From an uncultured Rhodospirillales bacterium (GTDB lineage: Bacteria; Pseudomonadota; Alphaproteobacteria; ATCC43930; CGMCC-115725): DNA of 13,183 nucleotides. Shown in pieces: positions 1 to 6,494 of this stretch (positions within the stretch are counted from its first letter, which is position 1; every line of letters begins with the position of its first letter). The stretch is from the NCBI GenBank assembly GCA_903897565.1, contig CAIUCF010000437.1:1-13183 (forward strand), read 5' to 3'. The notes beneath the pieces were generated by a model. The model saw nothing but the letters and a program-made list of their open reading frames with translations. It searched no databases and was not told the origin of the DNA. The position numbers and the translations under genes were made by a program.

Positions 1-757
1 CGGCGTAGCGATATGCGAAGGCCTCGCGCTCTCTGATCGGGCGCGAAAAATAGGCTTTGGAAAGTTCCGAAAAATCGCCGCCGTCGTCGACAGGCCTTCT
101 CACCTTTTCGCTGAAGTCGACCCAATGTCCGATTTCGTGAAAAAGCGTACGGTATAACTGGGTCGCCCTCACGGACTCGCGGGAAACGGAAACGGTACAG
201 CTGCGTCTATCGCGAATGATTTGGTGACCGTCCTCGCGGAGCCGCTCCAGTTCCGCCCGCTCGTCGGGTCCGGGCGATCGTGGCCAAACGAGCTTGGCAT
301 CAAAATCAATCGCTTCCAACATTATCGCGGGGCCGCGCAGAATCTCCCGACCGCTGAGGGTTCCCAGATCCGCATCATAAAGAAGGCGCCCCCAAGCGGG
401 CTTGAGGATCCTCTGCTTTTCCGTCGGCTGGCGAAGGACGAAGATGCCGAGACCGTACCAGTCGAACGGAGGCAGGTTCGACAGAAGATAACAAATATCG
501 TCGATCGAACACGCGTGCGCGCATCCGCCATAATTGTCTTCGACGATAAAGAAGAGGTCCCGCCGCAGCACCACCCGCTTGATCACCTCATGACGACCAA
601 TCAGCTCCGCCCACTCCCGCTCGTGGAGAGCAGGCCAGGGTATTGATGCCTTGTTGTTCTGGCCGTGGCCCTGGCGAACGGTGCCAATATTGCGGTTGCG
701 CCTGGTGGCATTGAATACGGGACTCATTTGCCGTTGGACTTGGAGGTTTTGTCGCAT
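1..757 (-). CDS. Predicted zinc metallopeptidase (HExxH), C-terminus off the left edge
   Basis: Reading the minus strand from the ATG at 757 gives an open frame of 252 residues that reaches the window edge without a stop. Residues 207-211 are HEIGH, preceded by LYRTLF and followed by WVDF. This is the HExxH zinc motif, with E208 as the expected catalytic base. About 32 residues later the frame reads IREREAFAYRYA, so E243 or E245 is a plausible third zinc ligand, as in gluzincin and ImmA/ArdC-like peptidases. The N-terminal 200 residues hold a stretch around DWYGLGIFVLRQPTEKQR but no domain I can name. No signal peptide or membrane helix is visible, so it is probably cytoplasmic. The start is supported by AGGAA five bases upstream, overlapping the stop of the preceding small gene, which suggests a shared transcript. 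Substrate and pathway are unknown. I am confident in the metallopeptidase motif but not in the function. Confidence 0.72.
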   Translation of the reverse strand, partial: MRQNLQVQRQMSPVFNATRRNRNIGTVRQGHGQNNKASIPWPALHEREWAELIGRHEVIKRVVLRRDLFFIVEDNYGGCAHACSIDDICYLLSNLPPFDWYGLGIFVLRQPTEKQRILKPAWGRLLYDADLGTLSGREILRGPAIMLEAIDFDAKLVWPRSPGPDERAELERLREDGHQIIRDRRSCTVSVSRESVRATQLYRTLFHEIGHWVDFSEKVRRPVDDGGDFSELSKAYFSRPIREREAFAYRYA

Positions 758-762
758 CAACG

Positions 763-767
763 TTCCT
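763..767 (-). promoter_or_regulatory. Ribosome binding site of the metallopeptidase gene
   Basis: AGGAA on the minus strand lies five bases before the ATG at 757 and overlaps the TAG stop (766-768) of the 74-residue gene. It fixes the metallopeptidase start and implies that the two genes are translated in tandem from one message. Confidence 0.55.
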
Positions 768-990
768 AGGCGTCACCCAGATCGAGTCGGCGACCGATCC
801 GCTCCAACCGCCCTTCCAGCCGATCGATCCGCATCGACTGACCTGCGAAATCGGCATGGATTTGTGCAACCGACATCTCCAGCGACGTCAGGCGGCGTTT
901 GACGTCGCTCATATCCTCTCGGATGAGCGACTGCCCGTCCAGCACGCGCTGAACCATCGTTTGGATCATTTCCAGACTGACGTCAGCCAT
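766..990 (-). CDS. Small coiled-coil protein of unknown function (74 aa)
   Basis: This 74-residue, charged protein has no cysteine, no signal peptide and no membrane segment. From about residue 20 to 70 hydrophobic residues recur at heptad-like spacing between Arg, Asp and Glu (for example MSDVKRRLTSLEMSVAQI, then MRIDRLEGRLERIGRRLDL). This predicts an alpha-helical coiled coil that probably oligomerises. The start is well supported: a perfect GGAGGT lies five bases before the ATG. The gene ends eight bases before the metallopeptidase start, and that gene's ribosome binding site overlaps its stop codon, so the two are very likely co-transcribed. Small proteins of this kind occur in many alphaproteobacteria as unnamed genes. 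A role as partner, inhibitor or substrate of the peptidase is inference only. Confidence 0.75.
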   Translation of the reverse strand: MADVSLEMIQTMVQRVLDGQSLIREDMSDVKRRLTSLEMSVAQIHADFAGQSMRIDRLEGRLERIGRRLDLGDA

Positions 991-995
991 CTCTT

Positions 996-1001
996 ACCTC
1001 C
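996..1001 (-). promoter_or_regulatory. Strong ribosome binding site of the coiled-coil gene
   Basis: GGAGGT on the minus strand is complementary to the 3' end of 16S rRNA over six bases and lies five bases before the ATG at 990. It is the best Shine-Dalgarno match I found in the window and supports this short frame as a real gene. Confidence 0.7.
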
Positions 1002-1065
1002 GAGCGGACGGATGGATTGCTACGCAACCCGCGCCGTGCAAACACGAAATACAACCATGAGGAAC

Positions 1066-1093
1066 ATTACATCTTCTGGCGGTGAACTGACAA
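1066..1093 (-). promoter_or_regulatory. Candidate sigma70-type promoter for the coiled-coil/metallopeptidase unit
   Basis: On the minus strand TTGTCA (1093-1088, five of six bases of TTGACA) is followed after 16 bases by TGTAAT (1071-1066, five of six of TATAAT). Transcription would start near 1059 and leave an untranslated leader of about 70 bases before the ATG at 990. This is a sequence match only. Promoters in GC-rich alphaproteobacteria often deviate from this consensus. Confidence 0.4.
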
Positions 1094-1124
1094 TCTCCTC
1101 CCCCTCTTGATCGCACCACGTGAC

Positions 1125-1138
1125 GGCGCTACAGCGCC
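1125..1138 (-). terminator. Short hairpin just after the GGDEF-EAL gene
   Basis: GGCGCT and AGCGCC form a perfect six-base inverted repeat separated by two bases, starting four bases past the TGA of the GGDEF-EAL gene. Its position fits a transcript end, but no run of T follows. It may be a weak or factor-dependent terminator, or only a 3' stabilising stem. Confidence 0.3.
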
Positions 1139-1142
1139 TCCT

Positions 1143-3005
1143 TCAGCCGCTCGCCATCCGCCGCTCCGCGCCGAGCCCGAACGCCGCGCCAAACTGCGGC
1201 ACCGGCATCGGTTTGCCGAACAGGTACCCTTGACCCTCGTTACAGCCTTGGCACAGCAGGCTATCGCGTTCGGGTTCCCGCTCGATGCCCTCGGCGATCG
1301 TTTCGAGATCGAAGTTCCTCGCCATGTCGAGGATCGCCCGGATCACCGATGCGTCCTTCTTCGACGTCAGCATGCCCTCGACAAACGAACGATCGATCTT
1401 AATTCGGCTGAGCGGATAGCTCTTGAGCAGGCTGAGCGAGGCGAAGCCGGTGCCGAAATCGTCGAAGGAAATACAGACGCCGTGGTCCCGCAGCCGACGG
1501 AGCTTTTCCAGCGCGATATCATCGTGATCGAGAACGATATTCTCGGTGATCTCGATTTCGAGCGCACTGGGAGGCAGTTGGTGCCTCTCGAGAATTTCGA
1601 TCACTTCCGTGGCGAGGTCACCGACGCGGAACTGCGCACCGAAGAGGTTCACGCCCATCCGGAACGATTCCGCCCCGTCCCGACGCCATCGCGCCGCCTG
1701 CGCGCAGGCTTCGTCGAGAACCCATGATCCGACGGTGGCAGCGAGCGGCCCCCCCTCGAGCGCCGGCAGAAAGGCGGCGGGCGACAGTAGTCCGCGCTCC
1801 GGATGCCGCCAGCGGATCAAGGCTTCCGCACCGGTGAGAGTTCCGTCAGTCAAGCTTACTTGGGGCTGATAGAAGAGCAGGAACTCGCCATTGTTGACGG
1901 CCCGATGAATCTCCATGCCGTAGAGCCGCCGCGCCGCGGCTTCCATGCGCAGCGCCGGCTCGAAGACGAACGATCTGCCGCGCCCATTGATCTTGGCTTT
2001 GAATAAGGCGAGGTCGGCATTCCCGACGAGTTCCAGGGGGTCTTCCGTATGCAGCGGCGCAAGGGCGACGCCGCAACTCGCTCCGATATGGATCTCCTGG
2101 CTGTCGATGACGATCGGCATGGTGATACCGGCATTCACTGCGATCGCGACTTCGGAGGCCTTCACCAGATCATCCATCTTCGGCAGCAAGATCGCGAACT
2201 CGTCTCCGCCAATTCTCGCGACGGTGTCTTCTTCGCCGACATAGGACTCCAGCCTGCCGGCGACCTCCTGCAGGATGTTGTCGCCGACCGCGTGGCCGAG
2301 GGTGTCGTTGACGTCCTTGAAGCCGTCGAGATCGATCATCACGACCGCGGCGGGCAGCCGTCGCGCAAGCGTCTCTTCGACGTGTCTGTAGAAGCGGCCG
2401 CGATTGGCGAGGCCGGTGAGGATATCGAAATTTGCGAGCCGGTAGAGTTCCTCGGCCTCACGCCGGTCCAGACCGATCGCGTTTTCGGGCCCGGATTTCT
2501 CGGCGAAAGCCTCGACGCGGCGAAGTTCGAGCCTGTCCGACGCCATCTGCGCGAGCTCACGCAGACGCTCCCCATCCGCCTCGGAGAAGTCGTCATGGGG
2601 CACGGTATCGACCACGCACAGGGCACCCAGCGCCAGACCGTCCGGGGAGAAGAGCGGGACGCCTGCGTAGAATCTGAGGCCGGCCGCGCCCGTGACAAGG
2701 GGATTATCATGGAAGCGCTCATCCGCCGTGGCGTCGGGGACGACCATCACACCATTCTGATTGATGGCGTGAGCACAAAAAGAAACGTCGCGGCTCTTGT
2801 CAATATCTCCGACACCGATACTCGCTGCGAAGAATACATGATCGCTACCGATCATATTCACCACAGAAACTGGCATGTTAAACATGCGGGCCGCAATCTT
2901 TACGACAGGATCTAAACTGCCGAGCGGAACCTCTTTTCTCAGTCCATACGTCGAAAGTGCTTCCAGCCTTTTCTCTTCTGTCGCCAATATAGCAGGGCAC
3001 TTCAT
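1143..3005 (-). CDS. GAF-GGDEF-EAL cyclic-di-GMP signalling protein
   Basis: A soluble protein of 620 residues with three domains: GAF sensor (about 15-165), diguanylate cyclase (about 185-350) and phosphodiesterase (about 360-610). In GGDEF the active motif RIGGDEF is intact, with IDLDGFKDVND upstream. The inhibitory-site pattern RxxD five residues before the motif reads GEED, so its arginine is missing. In EAL all key residues are visible: EALIRW, VNLF, EITEN, FDDFGTG, IKIDRSF and AEGIE. The protein may therefore make and break cyclic-di-GMP, or use one domain as a regulator. The GAF part contains VSFCAHAI and LGALCVVD, typical of the GAF type often fused to such enzymes. A GTG seven codons upstream (3026) is in frame, but AGGAG at 3015-3019 sits ten bases before the ATG at 3005, so I prefer that ATG. 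No transmembrane segment is seen. It is a single gene with divergent or separate neighbours. Confidence 0.93.
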   Translation of the reverse strand: MKCPAILATEEKRLEALSTYGLRKEVPLGSLDPVVKIAARMFNMPVSVVNMIGSDHVFFAASIGVGDIDKSRDVSFCAHAINQNGVMVVPDATADERFHDNPLVTGAAGLRFYAGVPLFSPDGLALGALCVVDTVPHDDFSEADGERLRELAQMASDRLELRRVEAFAEKSGPENAIGLDRREAEELYRLANFDILTGLANRGRFYRHVEETLARRLPAAVVMIDLDGFKDVNDTLGHAVGDNILQEVAGRLESYVGEEDTVARIGGDEFAILLPKMDDLVKASEVAIAVNAGITMPIVIDSQEIHIGASCGVALAPLHTEDPLELVGNADLALFKAKINGRGRSFVFEPALRMEAAARRLYGMEIHRAVNNGEFLLFYQPQVSLTDGTLTGAEALIRWRHPERGLLSPAAFLPALEGGPLAATVGSWVLDEACAQAARWRRDGAESFRMGVNLFGAQFRVGDLATEVIEILERHQLPPSALEIEITENIVLDHDDIALEKLRRLRDHGVCISFDDFGTGFASLSLLKSYPLSRIKIDRSFVEGMLTSKKDASVIRAILDMARNFDLETIAEGIEREPERDSLLCQGCNEGQGYLFGKPMPVPQFGAAFGLGAERRMASG

Positions 3006-3418
3006 TCGAGTCTTCTCCTGAACCACAATCGAAGAGAACCGCGTTACCCGCGGAAGATTATCATCGCGACTTATAATTGTGTAGCCAAATTCAGGACTGG
3101 CGATTTGCCCACCGTGTGGGACGAGCCATCGTCATCGCCGGTCGAAGACACGAGCCGGGCGGCATCCGACAACGCAGGTTGGGAGCGTTTCGCTATGATG
3201 AGACGTGTGGCGTGCCGGGGGCCCGCAACATCATCGGATCGAGGCTACGGTCGATGCAAAATACAAACTTGGGATATATTGCCTCTTTCCCGATCGTGAC
3301 CTGACGACCCCCAGCACCCGCTCTATCCCGCGACGCCCGACGGCGCTAAGGTGCCCGCCGGATAGAAACGAACCCGTCGCCACAAGCGGGCGGGCATCGA
3401 CCACGGGAGACTGACGGC
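3006..3418. other. Non-coding gap between divergent genes
   Basis: About 410 bases separate the GGDEF-EAL gene (minus) from the dehydrogenase gene (plus), so the promoters of both should lie here. The stretch around 3055-3090 is AT-rich, which suits a promoter for the signalling gene, and another AT-rich patch near 3258-3285 (with GATATATT) suits one for the dehydrogenase. I found no convincing -35/-10 pair in either. A 75-codon frame with a TTG start crosses the gap but has no ribosome binding site and no recognisable features. I see no RNA gene or clear repeat. Confidence 0.4.
3015..3019 (-). promoter_or_regulatory. Ribosome binding site deciding the GGDEF-EAL start
   Basis: AGGAG on the minus strand lies ten bases before the ATG at 3005-3003. 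It falls inside the reading frame if the upstream GTG at 3026 is used. This favours the ATG and a 620-residue product. Confidence 0.5.
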
Positions 3419-4195
3419 ATGGCGGATCGGTTGAAGGGCAAGAAGGCGTTGATCACCGGCGGGGCACAGGGGCTCGGCGCGACGATCGGGCGGATGATGG
3501 CGGCCGAAGGCGCGCTGGTAACCCTAACGGATCGCAACGAGGCCGGCGCCCGCGCCACCGCCGCTGAACTCAACGCCGAGCATGGCCGCGAGATCGCCTT
3601 CGCCTTCGGCCATGACGTCACCGATGCCGCGCGCTGGGACGAGGTCGTCAGCGGGGCCGATGCGGCGATGAGCGGCATCAATGTCCTGGTCAACAATGCC
3701 GGGATCGCGGTGATGGGCTCGGTCGAGAGCCTGTCGCTCGACGAATGGGACCGCTGCATGAAGGTTAATACCGACAGCGTGTTCTTCGGCATCAAAGCGG
3801 CGCTGCGGGTGATGCGCGACCATCAGCCGGGCTCGATCATCAATATCTCGTCGATCTCCGGACTCGTCGCCGGCCACAACCTCGCCGCCTACAACGCCTC
3901 CAAGGCGGCCGTGTGGCTGCTGAGCAAATCGGTAGCATTGCATTGCGCCAAGCTGCGCCTCGACATCCGCTCCAACTCGGTTCATCCGGCTTTCATCAAG
4001 ACGCCGATCCTCAACGATCTGTCGCCCAAGGGCGCGTCGGAAGAGCTCTATGAGAAGTTGGCAAAGCAGGTGCCGCTCGGCCGGCTTGGCGATCCGTCGG
4101 ATGTCGGCTATGCCGCGATCTATCTCGCCTCCGACGAGAGCCGCTTCATGACCGGATCGGAGCTGAAGCTCGATGGCGGGCTGTCGGCGAGTTGA
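3419..4195 (+). CDS. Classical short-chain dehydrogenase/reductase (SDR)
   Basis: A 258-residue Rossmann-fold oxidoreductase of normal length for a classical SDR. Visible motifs are the cofactor loop TGGAQGLG (13-20), D38 at the end of the second strand (suggesting NAD(H) rather than NADP(H)), NNAG (92-95), and the catalytic tetrad N117, S145, Y158 and K162 (YNASK). The C-terminal FMTGSELKLDGG is typical of the family and helps form the tetramer. It should oxidise a secondary alcohol or reduce a ketone in the cytoplasm. The substrate cannot be read from the sequence; steroid or cyclic-alcohol dehydrogenases and 3-oxoacyl reductases look alike at this level. GGGAG at 3405-3409 lies about nine bases before the ATG. 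The next gene follows after 22 bases on the same strand, so the two may share a transcript although their functions show no obvious link. Confidence 0.92.
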   Translation: MADRLKGKKALITGGAQGLGATIGRMMAAEGALVTLTDRNEAGARATAAELNAEHGREIAFAFGHDVTDAARWDEVVSGADAAMSGINVLVNNAGIAVMGSVESLSLDEWDRCMKVNTDSVFFGIKAALRVMRDHQPGSIINISSISGLVAGHNLAAYNASKAAVWLLSKSVALHCAKLRLDIRSNSVHPAFIKTPILNDLSPKGASEELYEKLAKQVPLGRLGDPSDVGYAAIYLASDESRFMTGSELKLDGGLSAS

Positions 4196-4217
4196 CCGGC
4201 TCGCGACGGCGAAACCG

Positions 4218-5633
4218 ATGAGACGGCGCGATTTTCTCAACGGCCTCGTCACCGGCGCGGCGATACTGGCCGCGCCACCCGGCTTCGCCGGCGGCACCAC
4301 GCGCCGCCTCGACATCGTCAGCCGGACGATCGAGGTCAACGGCAAGCCCGCCAAGGTGTTCGGCCTCACCCAGCCCGACGGCACCCAGGGGCTGGTGCTC
4401 GACGCCGAGGCCGGCTTCGACGTCACCCTGGCCAACCGCATGGCCGAGCCGACCCTGATCCACTGGCACGGCCTGACGCCGCCCTGGGTGATGGACGGGG
4501 TTCCCGATAATCCCAAGCCGCTGCTGCAGCCGGGCGAGAGCCGGGCCTATGCCTTTCCGCTTTCGCGCGGCGGCACCTACTGGATGCACGCCCACACCCT
4601 GCAGGAGCAGAACCTGCTGGCGGCGCCGCTGATCGTGCATACCGCGGCCGACCGGGCGCGCGACGCGCAGGAGGTCGTGATCCTGCTGCATGATTTCTCC
4701 TTCACTCCGGCGACTGAGCTGCTGGCGAAGCTGAAGGGCAAGCCGGCCTCGGGCGCGATGTCCGACATGGATATGTCGGACACGGATATGTCCGGCATGA
4801 ACATGTCGGGAATGACCATGCCGGGCATGGGCGGCGCCGATGTCAACGACATCGACTACGACGCCTATCTCGCCAATGACCGCAGCCTCGCCGATCCCCA
4901 GGTCGTGCGCGTCGAACAGGGCGGGCGGGTGCGGCTAAGGATCATCAACGGCGCCACCGGCACGGCGTTCACCATCACCACCGGCAAGCCGATCGGCACC
5001 CTGATCGCGGTCGACGGCCAGCCCGTCGCGCCGATCCAGGGCCGAAGCTTCCCGATCGCGATGGGGCAGCGGCTCGACATCCTGCTCGATATGCCCAAAG
5101 CCGGCGGCAGCTTTCCGATCCTGGCTTTGCGCGAAGGCGCCGCCGAGCGCGCGGGGATCATCCTGGCCTCCGCTGGCAGTGTCGTGACCAAACTCTCGGT
5201 CAAGGGCGAGGCCGCGGGTCCGGTTGTCGGGCTCGATCTGGAGACGCGCCTGCGGGCGATGTCACCGCTAGCGGCGCGGCCCGCCGACCAGAAATTCGCG
5301 CTGAAACTCACCGGCTCCATGGCGCCCTATGCCTGGTCGATGGGCATAGGCCCGCTCAAGGTCAGGCAGGGCCAGCGCATCGAAGTCTCGCTGCAGAACA
5401 TGTCGATGATGACCCACCCGATCCATCTCCACGGCCACAGCTTCCAGGTCGTGGCCATCAACGGCAAGCCGCTTTCCGGCGCGGTGCGCGACACCGTGAT
5501 CGTGCCGGCGATGGCGAGCGTCACCATCGCCTTCGATGCCGACAATCCGGGGCATTGGCCGCTGCATTGCCATCACCTCTATCACATGGCGACCGGTATG
5601 ATGACCTATGTCGCCTATGACGGGATCGGCTGA
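4218..5633 (+). CDS. Tat-exported multicopper oxidase, CueO/CopA type
   Basis: A 471-residue periplasmic copper oxidase. The N-terminus MRRRDFLNGLVTGAAILAAP is a twin-arginine (RRxFL) signal with a short hydrophobic core, probably cleaved near residue 24. All four copper motifs are present: HWHG (82-85), HAH (124-126), HPIHLHGH (400-407) and HCHHLYHMATGM (450-461), with C451, H456 and axial M461 for the type 1 site and histidine pairs for the trinuclear cluster. A methionine-rich insert (181-204, nine Met) resembles the copper-binding inserts of CueO and CopA, so copper detoxification by Cu(I) oxidation is the likely role. The protein is shorter than typical CopA (about 600) and closer to CueO. 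Starts upstream of 4218 overlap the dehydrogenase gene; the ATG at 4218 directly precedes the Tat motif. No strong Shine-Dalgarno is seen, so coupling to the upstream gene is possible. No copB or cueR neighbour lies in the window. Confidence 0.93.
   Translation: MRRRDFLNGLVTGAAILAAPPGFAGGTTRRLDIVSRTIEVNGKPAKVFGLTQPDGTQGLVLDAEAGFDVTLANRMAEPTLIHWHGLTPPWVMDGVPDNPKPLLQPGESRAYAFPLSRGGTYWMHAHTLQEQNLLAAPLIVHTAADRARDAQEVVILLHDFSFTPATELLAKLKGKPASGAMSDMDMSDTDMSGMNMSGMTMPGMGGADVNDIDYDAYLANDRSLADPQVVRVEQGGRVRLRIINGATGTAFTITTGKPIGTLIAVDGQPVAPIQGRSFPIAMGQRLDILLDMPKAGGSFPILALREGAAERAGIILASAGSVVTKLSVKGEAAGPVVGLDLETRLRAMSPLAARPADQKFALKLTGSMAPYAWSMGIGPLKVRQGQRIEVSLQNMSMMTHPIHLHGHSFQVVAINGKPLSGAVRDTVIVPAMASVTIAFDADNPGHWPLHCHHLYHMATGMMTYVAYDGIG
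4758..4829 (+). repeat. Methionine-rich coding repeat in the multicopper oxidase
   Basis: Degenerate short repeats of the form 'atgtcNgacatg / atgtcNggcatg' encode nine Met in 24 residues (181-204) in MxM, MSDM and MSGM patterns. Thioether clusters of this type bind Cu(I) in CueO and CopA proteins. The internal DNA repetition suggests growth by slippage or duplication. Confidence 0.6.
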
Positions 5634-5657
5634 CCCTTCGGCTCAGAAGCCGAGGGT
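5633..5657. terminator. Hairpin at the convergent gene ends
   Basis: ACCCT-T-CGGCT (5633-5643) pairs with AGCCGAGGGT (5648-5657), leaving one T bulged and a four-base loop. It overlaps the last base of the oxidase stop codon and the stop codon of the prepilin peptidase gene on the other strand. It could end transcription from both sides, but neither strand has a clear run of T after the stem. Confidence 0.4.
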
Positions 5658-6455
5658 GCTCGGGAGCAGGGTGGCAATCGTGTCATTGGCGTGCTCGGCG
5701 ATGAAGCCGAGCCAGGTCGCCGCGGCGATGAAGGGACCGAAGGGAATGCGCGTCTCCCGCGACATCCTGCGGCCGAGCGCCATCGCCAGCAGCGCCGCAA
5801 CGATGCCGAGTACGCTGGAGATGAAGATCACGGCCGGCAGCAGCTGCCAGCCGAGCCAGGCACCGGTGGCGGCGAACAGCTTGAGATCGCCCTCGCCAAG
5901 CCCGGCCCGGCCGGCGCGCCAGGCGTAGAACCGGGCGACCGCCCAGATCAGCCCGTAGCCGAGGACCGCGCCGATACCCGAAGCGAGCATACTATCGCCG
6001 CCGCCCGCGATCGAAATCATCAGCCCGGCCAGGATCAGCGGCAGGGTCAGGACGTCCGGCAGCAGCATCGTCTCGGCGTCGATCCAGGACAGTGTCAGCA
6101 AGGTCCAGCCGAGCCCACAGGCGAGCCAGGCCGAGTCTGACCCATCCGTCAGCAATACCGCCAGCACGGCGATCGTCGCCGCAGCCAATTCGATCGCCGG
6201 ATAAAAGCTGCCGAGCGGCGCGCCGCAACCGCGGCATTTGCCGCCCTGCAAGAGCCAACTGACAACCGGGACAAGCTCCAGCGGGGAGAGGGTCTTGCCG
6301 CAATGCGGGCAGGAGGAGCGCCCGGACACGATCTTGCCCCCCACCGGCAGGCGGCGGACGACAAGGCCGAGAAAGCTGCCGATGAAGGGGGCGACAACGA
6401 CCGGCGCGAACCGGAGGAACTCCCCCGGCGGCGCCATGGACGTCCCGTCGAGCAT
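5643..6455 (-). CDS. gspO: Type IV prepilin/pseudopilin leader peptidase
   Basis: A 270-residue inner-membrane aspartic peptidase (A24 family) that removes the leader after Gly and N-methylates the new N-terminus of pseudopilins. Visible features: GSFLGLVVRRLP near the N-terminus; the cytoplasmic zinc-type tetracysteine C49xxC52 and C74xxC77; SWIDAETMLLPD with D126 and D134; GEGDLKLF with D190; and IPFGPF near the end. The first membrane-proximal Asp and the GxGD Asp are the catalytic pair in the family. Several hydrophobic helices span the rest. It follows gspG on the same strand after 39 bases that hold a perfect palindrome, and its substrates G, H, I and J are all in this window. The N-terminus is uncertain: ATG at 6455 or 6437, neither with a clear ribosome binding site. 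It could also serve type IV pili (pilD), so gspO rests on context. Confidence 0.92.
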   Translation of the reverse strand: MLDGTSMAPPGEFLRFAPVVVAPFIGSFLGLVVRRLPVGGKIVSGRSSCPHCGKTLSPLELVPVVSWLLQGGKCRGCGAPLGSFYPAIELAAATIAVLAVLLTDGSDSAWLACGLGWTLLTLSWIDAETMLLPDVLTLPLILAGLMISIAGGGDSMLASGIGAVLGYGLIWAVARFYAWRAGRAGLGEGDLKLFAATGAWLGWQLLPAVIFISSVLGIVAALLAMALGRRMSRETRIPFGPFIAAATWLGFIAEHANDTIATLLPSTLGF

Positions 6456-6463
6456 CAGGATCG

Positions 6464-6485
6464 CGGGGTGGCGCGCGCCACCCCG
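6464..6485 (-). repeat. Perfect 22-bp palindrome between gspG and gspO
   Basis: CGGGGTGGCGC (6464-6474) is immediately followed by its exact reverse complement GCGCCACCCCG (6475-6485). As RNA it would form a very stable GC stem with a GCGC loop. It starts nine bases after the gspG stop and ends eight bases before the gspO start at 6455. No T-run follows. It may attenuate transcription into gspO, protect the 3' end of gspG mRNA, or limit access to the gspO start. Confidence 0.6.
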
Positions 6486-6494
6486 AGACGGCCG

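Noticed and set aside
221..646. 141-codon plus-strand open frame
   Set aside because: It is antisense to the metallopeptidase frame, which carries HEIGH and a ribosome binding site; the plus-strand product shows no motif and no start signal.
2049..2915. 288-codon plus-strand frame inside the GGDEF-EAL gene
   Set aside because: Antisense shadow of a gene with complete GAF, GGDEF and EAL motifs; GC-rich coding DNA often leaves such frames open.
3077..3304. 75-codon plus-strand frame in the divergent gap
   Set aside because: TTG start, no Shine-Dalgarno, no recognisable sequence and overlap with a second frame; more likely non-coding promoter DNA.
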